Of a stretch of DNA of 64,000 bases, positions 7,829 to 16,138 are shown piece by piece. The DNA is from DATFQI01 sp963816955 (GTDB lineage: Bacteria; Actinomycetota; Thermoleophilia; Solirubrobacterales; Solirubrobacteraceae), in the NCBI GenBank assembly GCA_963816955.1, contig CAWFME010000005.1, positions 124,001 through 188,000 of the forward strand, read 5' to 3'. The notes beneath the pieces are model-generated. The model was given only the letters and a program-made list of their open reading frames with translations. It searched no databases and was not told the origin of the DNA. The position numbers and the translations under genes are program-made. How positions within the stretch are numbered: position 1 is the stretch's first letter; every line of letters starts with the position of its first letter.

Positions 7829-10800
7829 GCGACGGCGGTGGCGAGCGTCTCGCGAGCGAGGTAGTCCTCGAACGCGCGAGCGGCGGCGAGCAGCTCCTCG
7901 TCGCCGCCGAGCGTCAGCTCGATCCGATCCTCGACCTGCAGCCCGGCGCCCTTGCGGGCGGCCTGGACCGCGTGGACGATCTCGCGCGCGAGGCCCTCGC
8001 GGCGCAGCTCCTCGTCGAGCTCGAGCTCGAGCGCCACCGCGTGCGACCCCTCGCGCTCGAGCTGGTAGCCCTCGAGCGGCTGCATGGCGAGCATGAGGTC
8101 GTCGGCGTCGAGCTCGTGGTCGTGGCCGTCGACGTTGATCGCAACCCGGCCGCCGTCGCGCAGCGCGCGCGCCACGTGCTCGGGATCGAGCGCCGCGACG
8201 GCGGCCGCGACCTGCGGCATCTGCTTGCCGAAGCGCGGGCCGAGCGCGCGGTAGTTGGGCTTGACCTCGTAGGAGCCGAGCTCGTCGGCCTGCGAGACGT
8301 AGCGCAGCTCCTTGACGTTGAGCTCCTCCAGGGCGACGTCGGCGAGCCGCTCGATCGCGGCGCGCTCCTCGCCGGCCGCGACGACCACGGCGGCGCGCAG
8401 CGGCTGGCGGACCTTCAGCTTGGACTGCCCGCGCGCGGCCAGCCCGAGCCGGACCGTCTCGCGCACGACCGCCATCGACCGCTCGAGTGCCCGGTCGCGC
8501 TCGCCGGCCGCGGGCCAGTCTGTGAGGTGCACGCTGGGCTCGGCGCCGTCGAGGTTGTCGTAGATCTCGTCGGCCATGAACGGGCAGAACGGCGCCAGCA
8601 GCTGCGAGACCGTGACCAGGCAGGTGCGCAGCGTGGCGAAGGCGGCCTCCTCGCCGTCCCAGAAGCGCCGCCGCGAGCGCCGCACGTACCAGTTGGAGAG
8701 GTCGTCCACGAACGCGGCGAGCGCGTGGCCGGCGCGCGTGGCGTCGTAGGCGTCGAGCCGCTCGCCGACCGTCTCGACCGTGGCGGCCAGCCGCGACAGC
8801 GCCCAGCGGTCCAGGTCGCTGGCCGGCGCGGCGCTGACGTCGGGCGCGACGCCGTTGACGTTGGCGTACATCACGTAGAAGCCGTAGGTGTTCCAGAGCT
8901 GCAGCAGGAACTGGCGCAGCGACTCGCCGACCGCGTCGACCGAGAACAGGTAGCCGTCCCACGGCTGCTTGGAGGTCAGGTAGTACCAGCGGAACGCGTC
9001 GGCCCCGTGGCGCTCGAGCACGTCCCACGGCGGGACGATGTTGCCGAGCGACTTGGACATCTTCTTGCCCTCGGCGTCGGCGATGTGGCCGAGGACGAGC
9101 ACGGTCTTGTAGGGCGAGCGGTCGAACAGCAGCGTCGAGATCGCGATCAGCGAGTAGAACCAGCCGCGCGTCTGGTCGATCGCCTCGCAGACGTAGTCCG
9201 CGGGGAAGCGGGCCTCGAACAGCTCCTGGTTCTCGAACGGCGCGTGGTGCTGGGCGAACGGCATCGCGCCCGAGTCGAACCAGACGTCGATGACCTCCGG
9301 CACGCGGCGCATCTCGGCGTCGCACTGATCGCAGCCGAACGTCAGGTCGTCCACGTAGGGCCGGTGCGGGTCGTCGAGCTTGCGGCCGGCGCGCGCCTCG
9401 AGGTCGGCGAAGGCCCCGATCGCGGTGGCGTGCCCGTTCTCGCAGCGCCAGATCGGCAGCGGCGTGCCCCAGTAGCGCTCGCGCGAGATCGCCCAGTCGA
9501 CGTTGTTCTCCAGCCACTTGCCCATGCGGCCGGTCTTGATGTGCTCCGGGTGCCAGTCGACGGAGTCGTTGGCCGCCAGCAGGCGGTCGCGCAGCTGCGA
9601 GGTGCGGATGTACCAGGATGGCTTGGCGTAGTAGAGCAGCGGCGTGCCGCAGCGCCAGCAGTGCGGGTAGGCGTGCAGGAAGGACTCCGCGCGCAGCAGC
9701 CGGTCGCGCGAGCGCAGGTCCTCGATCAGGTCGGGGTCGGCGTCCTTGACCCAGCGGCCGGCGTAGGGGCCGATGCGCTCGTCGTAGGTGCCGTCCGGCT
9801 GGACGGGGTTGATGACGTTCAGCCCCTGCTCGGCCCCGAGCCGGAAGTCGTCCTCGCCGAAGGCGATCGCGGTGTGCACGATGCCCGTGCCGTCCTCGGC
9901 CGTGACGAAGTCGCCGGGCAGGACGGTGTGGCCCTTCTCCCCGTATTCGTCTCCCGAGATGAACGGGAAGGGCGGCTCGTAGCGGGCGCCGAGCATGTCG
10001 CGGCCGTGGAAGCGGTCGGCGACCTGCGCGTCGTCGCCGAGCACGCGCTCGACCAGCGCCTCGGCGAGCACGTAGCCCTCGGTGGTCCGCACGTAGGCCA
10101 GCTCGGGGTCGACCGCGACCGCGGCGTTGGAGACGAGCGTCCACGGGGTCGTGGTCCAGATCAGCAGCACGTCGCCCCTGCGCAGGATCCCGGCCGGCTC
10201 GACGACGGGGAACTTCACGTAGACGGACGGGTCCTCGACGTCCTGGTAGCCCTGCGCGACCTCGTGCGAGGACAGCGCGGTGCCGTCGCGCGGGCAGTAG
10301 GGCACGACCTTGTGGCCCTCGTAGAGCAGGTCCCGGTCCCACAGCTGCGCGAGCGCCCACCAGACCGACTCGACGTAGGAGTCGTCGAGCGTGCGGTAGG
10401 GGTGCTCGAGGTCGACCCAGTAGGCGATCCGCTCGGTCAGCCGGGTCCAATCGTCGAGGAACTCGAACACGGACTCGCGGCACTTCTGGTTGAACTCCGC
10501 GATCCCGTAGCGCTCGATGTCGGCCTTGGAGGTGAAGCCGAGCTGCTGCTCGACGGCGATCTCGACCGGCAGGCCGTGGCAGTCCCAGCCCGCCTTGCGC
10601 TCGACGTAGCGCCCGCGCATGGTCTGGTAGCGCGGGAAGACGTCCTTGAACACGCGCGCGAGCACGTGGTGGGAGCCCGGGCGCCCGTTGGCGGTCGGCG
10701 GGCCCTCGTAGAAGACGAACGGCTCGGCGCCCTCGCGACGGCGCATCGACTCGCGGAAGACGTCGCGCTCGCGCCAGCGCTCGAGGATCTCCTCCTCCAG

Positions 10801-10845
10801 CGCGGGGAACGACACCTTCTCGGGCAATGGGCGGTGCGCGGCCAC
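7750..10845 (-). CDS. ileS: Isoleucyl-tRNA synthetase
   Basis: A 1031-aa class I aminoacyl-tRNA synthetase that charges tRNA-Ile. The HIGH-type motif is GSHH (57-60), the KMSKS loop is intact (595-599), the CP1 editing domain includes WTTTPWTLVSN (230-240), and WFDSGAMPFAQHH (522-534) is typical of the long, archaeal/eukaryotic-like IleS form used by many actinobacteria. GTG 10845 is chosen as start: the frame stays open farther upstream but that extension has no IleS similarity, and TAGACT lies 8 nt before this GTG. The gene is convergent with the ureohydrolase gene and downstream of the MarR gene. Confidence 0.95.
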   Translation of the reverse strand: MAAHRPLPEKVSFPALEEEILERWRERDVFRESMRRREGAEPFVFYEGPPTANGRPGSHHVLARVFKDVFPRYQTMRGRYVERKAGWDCHGLPVEIAVEQQLGFTSKADIERYGIAEFNQKCRESVFEFLDDWTRLTERIAYWVDLEHPYRTLDDSYVESVWWALAQLWDRDLLYEGHKVVPYCPRDGTALSSHEVAQGYQDVEDPSVYVKFPVVEPAGILRRGDVLLIWTTTPWTLVSNAAVAVDPELAYVRTTEGYVLAEALVERVLGDDAQVADRFHGRDMLGARYEPPFPFISGDEYGEKGHTVLPGDFVTAEDGTGIVHTAIAFGEDDFRLGAEQGLNVINPVQPDGTYDERIGPYAGRWVKDADPDLIEDLRSRDRLLRAESFLHAYPHCWRCGTPLLYYAKPSWYIRTSQLRDRLLAANDSVDWHPEHIKTGRMGKWLENNVDWAISRERYWGTPLPIWRCENGHATAIGAFADLEARAGRKLDDPHRPYVDDLTFGCDQCDAEMRRVPEVIDVWFDSGAMPFAQHHAPFENQELFEARFPADYVCEAIDQTRGWFYSLIAISTLLFDRSPYKTVLVLGHIADAEGKKMSKSLGNIVPPWDVLERHGADAFRWYYLTSKQPWDGYLFSVDAVGESLRQFLLQLWNTYGFYVMYANVNGVAPDVSAAPASDLDRWALSRLAATVETVGERLDAYDATRAGHALAAFVDDLSNWYVRRSRRRFWDGEEAAFATLRTCLVTVSQLLAPFCPFMADEIYDNLDGAEPSVHLTDWPAAGERDRALERSMAVVRETVRLGLAARGQSKLKVRQPLRAAVVVAAGEERAAIERLADVALEELNVKELRYVSQADELGSYEVKPNYRALGPRFGKQMPQVAAAVAALDPEHVARALRDGGRVAINVDGHDHELDADDLMLAMQPLEGYQLEREGSHAVALELELDEELRREGLAREIVHAVQAARKGAGLQVEDRIELTLGGDEELLAAARAFEDYLARETLATAVAYDGASGDGTTIEGRPLAISVARAVA

Positions 10846-10853
10846 GAGACCGG

Positions 10854-10859
10854 AGTCTA
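10854..10859 (-). promoter_or_regulatory. Candidate -10 element of ileS (leaderless)
   Basis: TAGACT on the minus strand, followed by 8 nt and the GTG at 10845. The gap between the marR-type gene and ileS also holds the palindrome GGTTCGAACC (10872-10881). Confidence 0.5.
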
Positions 10860-10880
10860 GGTGGCTGGTCTGGTTCGAAC

Positions 10881-11312
10881 CTAGGCCGCGAGCTTGCGGC
10901 AGAGCTCGGCCAGCGTGCGCTTCTCGGCGTCGTCGAGCGGCGAGAACGCGCTCGCCACGCGCGCGGCGTGCTCCGGGAACAGCCGCTCGACCAGCTCCTC
11001 GCCGCGGGCGCCGATCGTCACGGCGGCCGCGCGCCGGTCGTGCTCGAGCCGGTGGCGCGAGACCAGCCCGCGGCGCTCCAGCGTGTCCACGATCTCGGTC
11101 GCGTTGGCCTTGGAGGTGTGCAGCCGGCGGCGCAGCGTCCGCAGCTCGAGCTCGCCGCCGGCCGTGACGAGCACGACCAGGACGGAGAAGCCGGCGGCCG
11201 ACAGCCCCTCGCGCTCGAGGTCGCCGGCGAGCCGGCGGCGCACGGCCGCCTCCGCGCGCAGCAGCCCGTCGAGCGCGCGATGCGCCAACGGGTCGTCCAC
11301 GACGAGCCTCAT
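10881..11312 (-). CDS. MarR family transcriptional regulator
   Basis: A 143-aa MarR-type winged-helix protein. The recognition helix region reads LHTSKANATEIVDTLERRGLV and the wing follows as DRRAAAVTIGARG, the standard DRR-type wing motif of the family. It lies upstream of ileS on the same strand with 35 nt between them, but a separate -10 element precedes ileS, so it need not control it. A minus-strand TACCAT lies 9 nt before its ATG. The ligand and target genes cannot be deduced; autoregulation through the palindrome at 10872 or a site near 11322 is possible. Confidence 0.88.
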   Translation of the reverse strand: MRLVVDDPLAHRALDGLLRAEAAVRRRLAGDLEREGLSAAGFSVLVVLVTAGGELELRTLRRRLHTSKANATEIVDTLERRGLVSRHRLEHDRRAAAVTIGARGEELVERLFPEHAARVASAFSPLDDAEKRTLAELCRKLAA

Positions 11313-11321
11313 CGTGGCGCG

Positions 11322-11327
11322 ATGGTA
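11322..11327 (-). promoter_or_regulatory. Candidate -10 element of the MarR gene (leaderless)
   Basis: TACCAT on the minus strand, 9 nt upstream of the ATG at 11312; no Shine-Dalgarno site is present. Confidence 0.45.
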
Positions 11328-11372
11328 CGGACCGCGCCGGACGCGGGCGGGTGGGGGTGGGCGGGCGGGACA

Positions 11373-11378
11373 TATCCT
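11373..11378 (+). promoter_or_regulatory. Candidate -10 element of the 11387 gene (leaderless)
   Basis: TATCCT, 8 nt upstream of the ATG at 11387, without a Shine-Dalgarno site. Confidence 0.5.
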
Positions 11379-11386
11379 GCATCGCC

Positions 11387-11839
11387 ATGGCGCGCGCCCT
11401 CATCGCGGTCGGAGCCGCCCTCGCGCTGCTGATCGGCGGCCTCGCGCTCGCCGTCTTCGTGACCCGCGACGAGGACAACATCCAGGTCGACAACCTCCTC
11501 TCGGAGCGCTTCACCCGCGAGGCGGCGACCGCCAGCACCAACGGGACGGACCTCGCGCTGGCGGAGGTCGCGCCGTTCGAGTGGGAGCGGGTGCTGGTCG
11601 TGGCCCGCGGCACGCCCGACGCGGAGATCTCGCGCGCGCTCGGCTACGAGTGGACGGGCGTGCTCGGGTTCGTGACGGGCGAGAAGCTGATCCTGCTCGA
11701 CGACGAGGGAGAGGTGGAGCGCTTCTTCGACTACCGCGGGGAGGGGCGCTTCGCGGGGCTCGAGACGCCGATCGCGGAGCTCGCGCGGGACGAAGCGGTG
11801 TTCCGGGTACGCCGCCTCGTGATCACGCCGAAGGAGTGA
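11387..11839 (+). CDS. Membrane-anchored protein of unknown function
   Basis: A 150-aa protein I do not recognise. Residues 4-25 form one hydrophobic signal-anchor segment (ALIAVGAALALLIGGLALAV), followed by a soluble, mostly extracytoplasmic domain of about 120 residues without cysteines or clear catalytic motifs. ATG 11387 is chosen over the more upstream TTG/GTG options because a TATCCT hexamer is correctly placed before it and the hydrophobic segment starts directly after it. One base separates its stop from the polyphosphate kinase gene, so they are probably cotranscribed, but nothing links the functions. Confidence 0.6.
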   Translation: MARALIAVGAALALLIGGLALAVFVTRDEDNIQVDNLLSERFTREAATASTNGTDLALAEVAPFEWERVLVVARGTPDAEISRALGYEWTGVLGFVTGEKLILLDDEGEVERFFDYRGEGRFAGLETPIAELARDEAVFRVRRLVITPKE

Positions 11840-11840
11840 G

Positions 11841-12956
11841 ATGGGACGCCTCGACGAACTCGACCTCTCCGCCGACCTCCCCAAGAAGGAGGCCAAGAAG
11901 CGCCTGAAGACCGCACAGGAGCGGATGCAGGCGCTGCGGCTGGAGCTGGCCGGGCTCGACGGCGACCCGCGGCTGGGCCCGCCGCTGTGCGTCGTGCTGG
12001 AGGGCTGGGACGCGAGCGGCAAGGGCGGGGCGATCAAGCGGCTCGTGGCCAAGCTCGACCCGCGCCACGTCCGCGTCAAGCAGTACGCCGCGCCGTCGCC
12101 CGACGAGCTGCGCCACCACTGGATGTGGCGCTTCTGGCCGGCGCTGCCGGGCTGGGGCGGGATGGCGATCCTGGACCGCTCCTGGTACGGCCGCGTGCTG
12201 GTGGAGCGCGTCGAGGGCTTCGCGAGCGAGGAGGAGTGGCGGCGAGCCTACGACGAGATCAACAGCTTCGAGCGGACGCTCGCCGACGAGGGCACCGTGC
12301 TCGTCAAGCTCTGGCTGCACCTCTCCGAGGAGGAGCAGCTGAGCCGCTTCGAGGCGCGCCAGGGGGACCCGCTGAAGGCGTACAAGCTCACCGACGAGGA
12401 CTGGCGCAACCGCGGCAAGCGCGGCGCCTACTGCGAGGCGGTCGAGGAGATGCTCGAGCGCACGGGCACCGACGCGGCGCCGTGGCATCTCGTCGAGGGC
12501 GACTCCAAGCGCTTCGCCCGCGTGAAGGTGCTCGAGACCGTGATCGCGGCCGCCGAGGAGGGCCTTCGGCGCCACGGGCGCCGGCTGCCGCCGGGCGTCT
12601 TGAATGAGACCCGCGCGGAGCGCGATCCGCTACAACTCGATGGCAACCGAGGCGGTGCAGGGGAGTTGCGCCTCGCCAGATCCCACAAGGGGGAAGCATG
12701 CGCAGAAGCCTCTGTGCGCTGCTGGCCGTTCCGCGTCGCGCTCGCGATGGCGAGACCGGCGCCGCCAAGGGAAGGACGCGTTCAACTCGACGGCCTGCGG
12801 AAGGCCGTCACGCTCGAGGGCGTCCGCGAGCATCAGCCGCAACTGCAGTTCATCGCCACGACGCCAGGGACGGCGTCCGGACGTCGGGCACGCCGGGCTA
12901 CGACGCGTCGGCGGACTACGTCGCCGGCCGCCTGGAGTCGGCCGGCTATGACGTGA
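11841..12956 (+). CDS. ppk2: Polyphosphate kinase 2 family protein, with a probably artefactual C-terminal tail
   Basis: PPK2 enzymes transfer phosphate between polyphosphate and (di)nucleotides. Walker A is GWDASGKGG (55-63) and the Walker B/DRS region is ILDRSWYGR (110-118), followed by the lid region and the closing segment WHLVEGDSKRFARVKVLETV near residues 213-235. Family similarity ends at about residue 250 (near base 12590). The frame then stays open for 120 more codons through the start of the frameshifted M28 gene, giving arginine-rich sequence without family similarity. A TGA at 12600-12602 in the next frame suggests that one lost base removed the true stop. The kinase domain itself is intact. 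Confidence 0.85.
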   Translation: MGRLDELDLSADLPKKEAKKRLKTAQERMQALRLELAGLDGDPRLGPPLCVVLEGWDASGKGGAIKRLVAKLDPRHVRVKQYAAPSPDELRHHWMWRFWPALPGWGGMAILDRSWYGRVLVERVEGFASEEEWRRAYDEINSFERTLADEGTVLVKLWLHLSEEEQLSRFEARQGDPLKAYKLTDEDWRNRGKRGAYCEAVEEMLERTGTDAAPWHLVEGDSKRFARVKVLETVIAAAEEGLRRHGRRLPPGVLNETRAERDPLQLDGNRGGAGELRLARSHKGEACAEASVRCWPFRVALAMARPAPPREGRVQLDGLRKAVTLEGVREHQPQLQFIATTPGTASGRRARRATTRRRTTSPAAWSRPAMT

Positions 12957-14325
12957 CGATGCAGGAGTTCGCGTTCGCCTACTTCGAGGACTCCGCGCCG
13001 CCGGAGTTCGAGCGCGTCTCGCCGCAGCCCGAGGCGTTCGCGACGCCGGAGGAGTTCACGACGATGACGTACTCCGGCTCGGGCACGCGATGGCGCTGGC
13101 GACGGCGGCCGGCACCGGCTCGCCGGCGCGGGCTGCTCGGCGAGCGACTTCGCCCGCTCCACGGCCGGCAAGATCGTGGTCATCCAGCGCGGCGGCTGCG
13201 CGTTCAAGGTCAAGGCGATCAACGCCCAGGAGCCAGGGCGCGGCGCGGTCGTGATCTACAACAACGCCGACGGGCCGCTCAACGGCACGCTCGGCAGCAT
13301 CGGGCAGAACATCCCGGTGATCGGCACACTCAGGCGATCGGCCAGGAGATCGCCCAGTGATCGCGGCCGGGCCCGGTGACGCTGCACGTCGCCGCCTCGA
13401 CGCTCTCCGAGCAGCGGACCAGACCGAAACGTGCTCGCCGACGACCGGCGGCAGGGCAGCGGCGCGCGACCGTCGTCGGTCGGGGCGCACCTCGACTCGG
13501 TGATCCAGGGCCCGGGCATCAACGACAACGGCTCGGGCTCGGCCACGATCCTCGAGATCGCCGAGCAGTTCGCCAAGCGCGGCATCGAGCCCAAGAACCA
13601 GGTCCGCTTCGCCTGGTGGGGCGCCGAGGAGTGAGCCTGCTCGGCTCGACGTACTACGTCAACAGCTCTCGGACGCCCAGAAGGCGGACACCTGCGCAAC
13701 CTGAACTTCGACATGGTGGGCTCGCCGAACTACGTCCGTTTCGTCTATGACGGCGACAACTCGGCGTTCCCGCTCGGCGCGGCCGCGGCCGAGGGCCCCG
13801 ATGGCTCGGGCCAGATCGAGTCGGTGTTCGTGCGCTACTTCCGCAACCAGGGGCTGCATCGGACCCGACGCCGTTCAGCGGCCGCTCGGACTACGGCCCG
13901 TTCATCGGCAGGGCATCCCCGCCGGCGGCCTGTTCACGGGCGCGGAGGGTATCAAGACCGAGCGCCAGGCGCGGATCTACGGCGGCACGGCCGGGCTGGC
14001 GTACGACCCGTGCTACCACCAGGCCTGCGACACGTTCGCCAACAACAGCAACCGGGCCTCTCCGAGATGTCCGACGCCGCGGCCCACGCGACGTACACGT
14101 ACGCGCAGACCGAGGAGGCCGGTGACCAACGGCGGCAAGCTGGCGCCGGCAAGAACGGCACGCCTCCGCCGGCCAACAGCAACGGCCCGGGCAACGACGG
14201 CGGCGGCGGCCTGCACGACGACACGACCGGCGGTCGCGTCGCGTGCGGCCACCAAGCCGAGCAAGGCCAAGTCGCGGCGCAGCGTCAAGCGCCTGAAGTA
14301 CTACGGATCGCTCGCCCGCCGCTAG
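12698..14325 (+). pseudogene. M28 family aminopeptidase (PA domain), broken by at least ten frameshifts
   Basis: Remains of a secreted M28 metallopeptidase with an inserted protease-associated domain. Piecing the three frames together gives a signal-like start at ATG 12698 (preceded by AAGGGGGAAGC), the text GVRTSGTPGYDASADYVAGR near 12880, the PA domain near 13160-13350, and the peptidase core with its zinc ligands: AHLDS, INDNGSG, WWGAEE, NFDMVG and CYHQACD (13480-14030). At least ten changes of frame are needed, several within 100 bases of each other. Codon character stays fully coding in each piece, so the breaks are recent or are sequence errors. The tail ends at a TAG at 14323. Confidence 0.75.
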
Positions 14326-14384
14326 GCGCAGCGCGCGACAGGACACGATCGCATCGAGGGCGGCCTGCGGGCCGCCCTCGGTCT

Positions 14385-14795
14385 TCAGCGCCTGGCCCTC
14401 TTGCCCTTGCGATGGGCCTTGCGGGCCTGGCGCTGGGCGCGGCCCTTGGCGCGCGCCTTCGCCTTGGCCTGGCGCTCGTGCTTGTGCACGTGCAGCGGCT
14501 TGCCGTCCGGCCCGAGGCGCTCGTCGCGCTCCTCCCGCGGCAGCGAGCTGCGCGCGTCGCGCGAGATCCAGAACCCGAAGAACAACAGCGCGATCGCCAC
14601 GCCGCCGCCGATGATCCACAGGGTGTTGCGGCCGACCTCGTCCTGACTGGCGCTGTCGGACGGCTCGGGCGTGGGGGCCGGGGTCGGCTGCGAGGGCGGC
14701 AGCTGGCCGTCGAACGGGTTGCCGTCCTGGGCGAGGGCGCCGGCGGGCGCGAGCAGGACGAGGGCGCTTATGAGGATGGCGAGGCGGAGACGCAT
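14385..14795 (-). CDS. Small exported membrane protein with basic C-terminal tail
   Basis: A 136-aa protein of unknown function. Residues 1-22 are a signal peptide ending ALA, then a proline/threonine-rich linker (PTPAPTPEPS), one transmembrane helix around LWIIGGGVAIALLFFGFW, and a strongly basic cytoplasmic tail rich in Lys, Arg and Ala (RKAHRKGKRARR at the end). This layout (outside linker, one helix, charged tail) recurs in actinobacterial envelope proteins without known role. The ATG at 14795 is preferred over TTG 14807 because a minus-strand TACCTT lies 10 nt before it and the signal peptide begins there. It follows the MATE gene on the same strand by 16 nt. Confidence 0.6.
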   Translation of the reverse strand: MRLRLAILISALVLLAPAGALAQDGNPFDGQLPPSQPTPAPTPEPSDSASQDEVGRNTLWIIGGGVAIALLFFGFWISRDARSSLPREERDERLGPDGKPLHVHKHERQAKAKARAKGRAQRQARKAHRKGKRARR

Positions 14796-14805
14796 CACGG
14801 CGCGC

Positions 14806-14811
14806 AAGGTA
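14806..14811 (-). promoter_or_regulatory. Candidate -10 element of the 14795 gene
   Basis: TACCTT on the minus strand, 10 nt before the ATG at 14795, directly after the stop codon of the MATE gene. It would allow transcription separate from the MATE gene. Confidence 0.35.
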
Positions 14812-16113
14812 CTACGCCTGCACCGGAGCGCCGGTCAGCGCCCAGCGGCTCGACAGGAAGCGGCCGCCGCAGGTCGCCAGCCGCACGACGATCAGCCCGG
14901 CCAGCCCGGCCCACACGCCGCGGATGCCCCAGCCGCGGTCGAGCGCGAGCAGCGCGACCGGGACGTAGATCGCGGCGGCGGCGAGCATCCCCCACATGAG
15001 GAAGCGCGTGTCGCCGGCGCCGATCAGGATCCCGTCGAGCGCGAACACCGCCCCGTTGAGCGGCATCAGCAGCGCGAAGATCCACCAGATCTCGCGGGCC
15101 TGCGCGACCACCGCCTCGTCGCCCGTGAACGCGTGCGGGATCACGTCGCCGAGCGCGAGCAGCACGAGCCCGAACGCCCCGCCCGCCAGTGCGGACCAGC
15201 CGATCATGCGCAGCGATGCGGCGCGCGCGCCGGCGGCGTCGCCCGCGCCGAGCATGCCGCCGACCATCACCTGGCCGGCGATCGCCAGCGCGTCGAGCAC
15301 GAGCGCGAGGAACACGAACAGCTGGAAGGCGATCTGGTGCGCGGCCAGCGCCGCCGGCCCGACGCGCGCGAGCACCGCGGAGGCGACGAGGAACGAGCCG
15401 AGCAGGGCCGTCGTGCGCACCGCGATGTGCGAGCCGATCCGCATCAGCGGCCGGATCCGCGCCCACTCCGGCCGCTGCCAGCCCGCTCGCCGCTGCACCG
15501 CGACGAAGGCGGCGCCCATGCCCGCCTGCGCGATCACGGTGCCCCAGGCCGAGCCGGCCAGGCCCCAGCCGAAGCCGTAGACGAACAGGACCTCGAGGAC
15601 GACATTCACCGCGTGCGCGGCGACGAGGATCTTCAGCGGCGTGCGCAGGTCGGAGATCCCGCGCAGGTAGCCCTGGCCCGCCGTCGAGAGCATGAAGAAC
15701 GGCGCGCCGAGCGCGGCCAGCCGCAGGTACAGGACGGCCCCGTCGGCGACCTCCCCCTCACCGCCCATCGCCCGTACGGCGGCCGGCGCGAGCGGAACCG
15801 CCAGCGCGAGGATCGCGAACCCGATGAACAGGCTCAGCCACAGCGCCTGGGAGCCCACCAGCGCCGCTTCCTGCTCCCTCCCCGCGCCGTGCAGCCGCGC
15901 GACGTGGGCAGTCGTGCCATAGGTGAGGAAGTTGAAGATCGTGAAGGCGGTGGTGAGCACCGTCGCCGCGATCGCGAGGGCGGCGAGCTGCGTCGTCCCG
16001 AGGTGCCCGACGATCGCGGTGTCGACGAGCACGTACAGCGGCTCGGAGGCGAGGGCGCCGAGCGCGGGCACGGCGAGGGCGAAGATCCGGCGGTCGTGCG
16101 GGGAGCGCAACAC
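14812..16113 (-). CDS. MATE family efflux transporter (DinF-like)
   Basis: A 433-aa integral membrane exporter of the MATE family, which pumps drugs or metabolites out in exchange for H+ or Na+. Twelve hydrophobic helices can be counted, and the early segment VPALGALASEPLYVLVDTAI is the usual MATE/DinF N-terminal helix with the conserved Glu and Asp. GTG 16113 is the start; a minus-strand TACCGT lies exactly 8 nt upstream. It is divergent from the hydrolase-like gene at 16139 with only 25 bp between the start codons, so the two share a promoter region. The substrate is not deducible. Confidence 0.9.
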   Translation of the reverse strand: MLRSPHDRRIFALAVPALGALASEPLYVLVDTAIVGHLGTTQLAALAIAATVLTTAFTIFNFLTYGTTAHVARLHGAGREQEAALVGSQALWLSLFIGFAILALAVPLAPAAVRAMGGEGEVADGAVLYLRLAALGAPFFMLSTAGQGYLRGISDLRTPLKILVAAHAVNVVLEVLFVYGFGWGLAGSAWGTVIAQAGMGAAFVAVQRRAGWQRPEWARIRPLMRIGSHIAVRTTALLGSFLVASAVLARVGPAALAAHQIAFQLFVFLALVLDALAIAGQVMVGGMLGAGDAAGARAASLRMIGWSALAGGAFGLVLLALGDVIPHAFTGDEAVVAQAREIWWIFALLMPLNGAVFALDGILIGAGDTRFLMWGMLAAAAIYVPVALLALDRGWGIRGVWAGLAGLIVVRLATCGGRFLSSRWALTGAPVQA

Positions 16114-16121
16114 TCGCTCTG

Positions 16122-16131
16122 ACGGTAGAAC
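16122..16131. promoter_or_regulatory. Back-to-back leaderless promoters sharing one TA (MATE / hydrolase-like gene)
   Basis: Minus-strand TACCGT (16127 to 16122) is 8 nt from GTG 16113, and plus-strand TAGAAC (16126-16131) is 7 nt from GTG 16139. The two hexamers share the TA at 16126-16127. Confidence 0.55.
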
Positions 16132-16138
16132 CCGGGGG

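Noticed and set aside
10868..10885. GGTTCGAACC looked like the T-loop of a tRNA.
   Set aside because: No acceptor stem, anticodon arm or D-arm can be built around it; it is an isolated 10-bp palindrome between the marR-type gene and ileS.
12698..14325. Programmed ribosomal frameshifting as an explanation for the broken aminopeptidase.
   Set aside because: At least ten shifts in both directions within 1.6 kb, without slippery heptamers or downstream structure, cannot be programmed.
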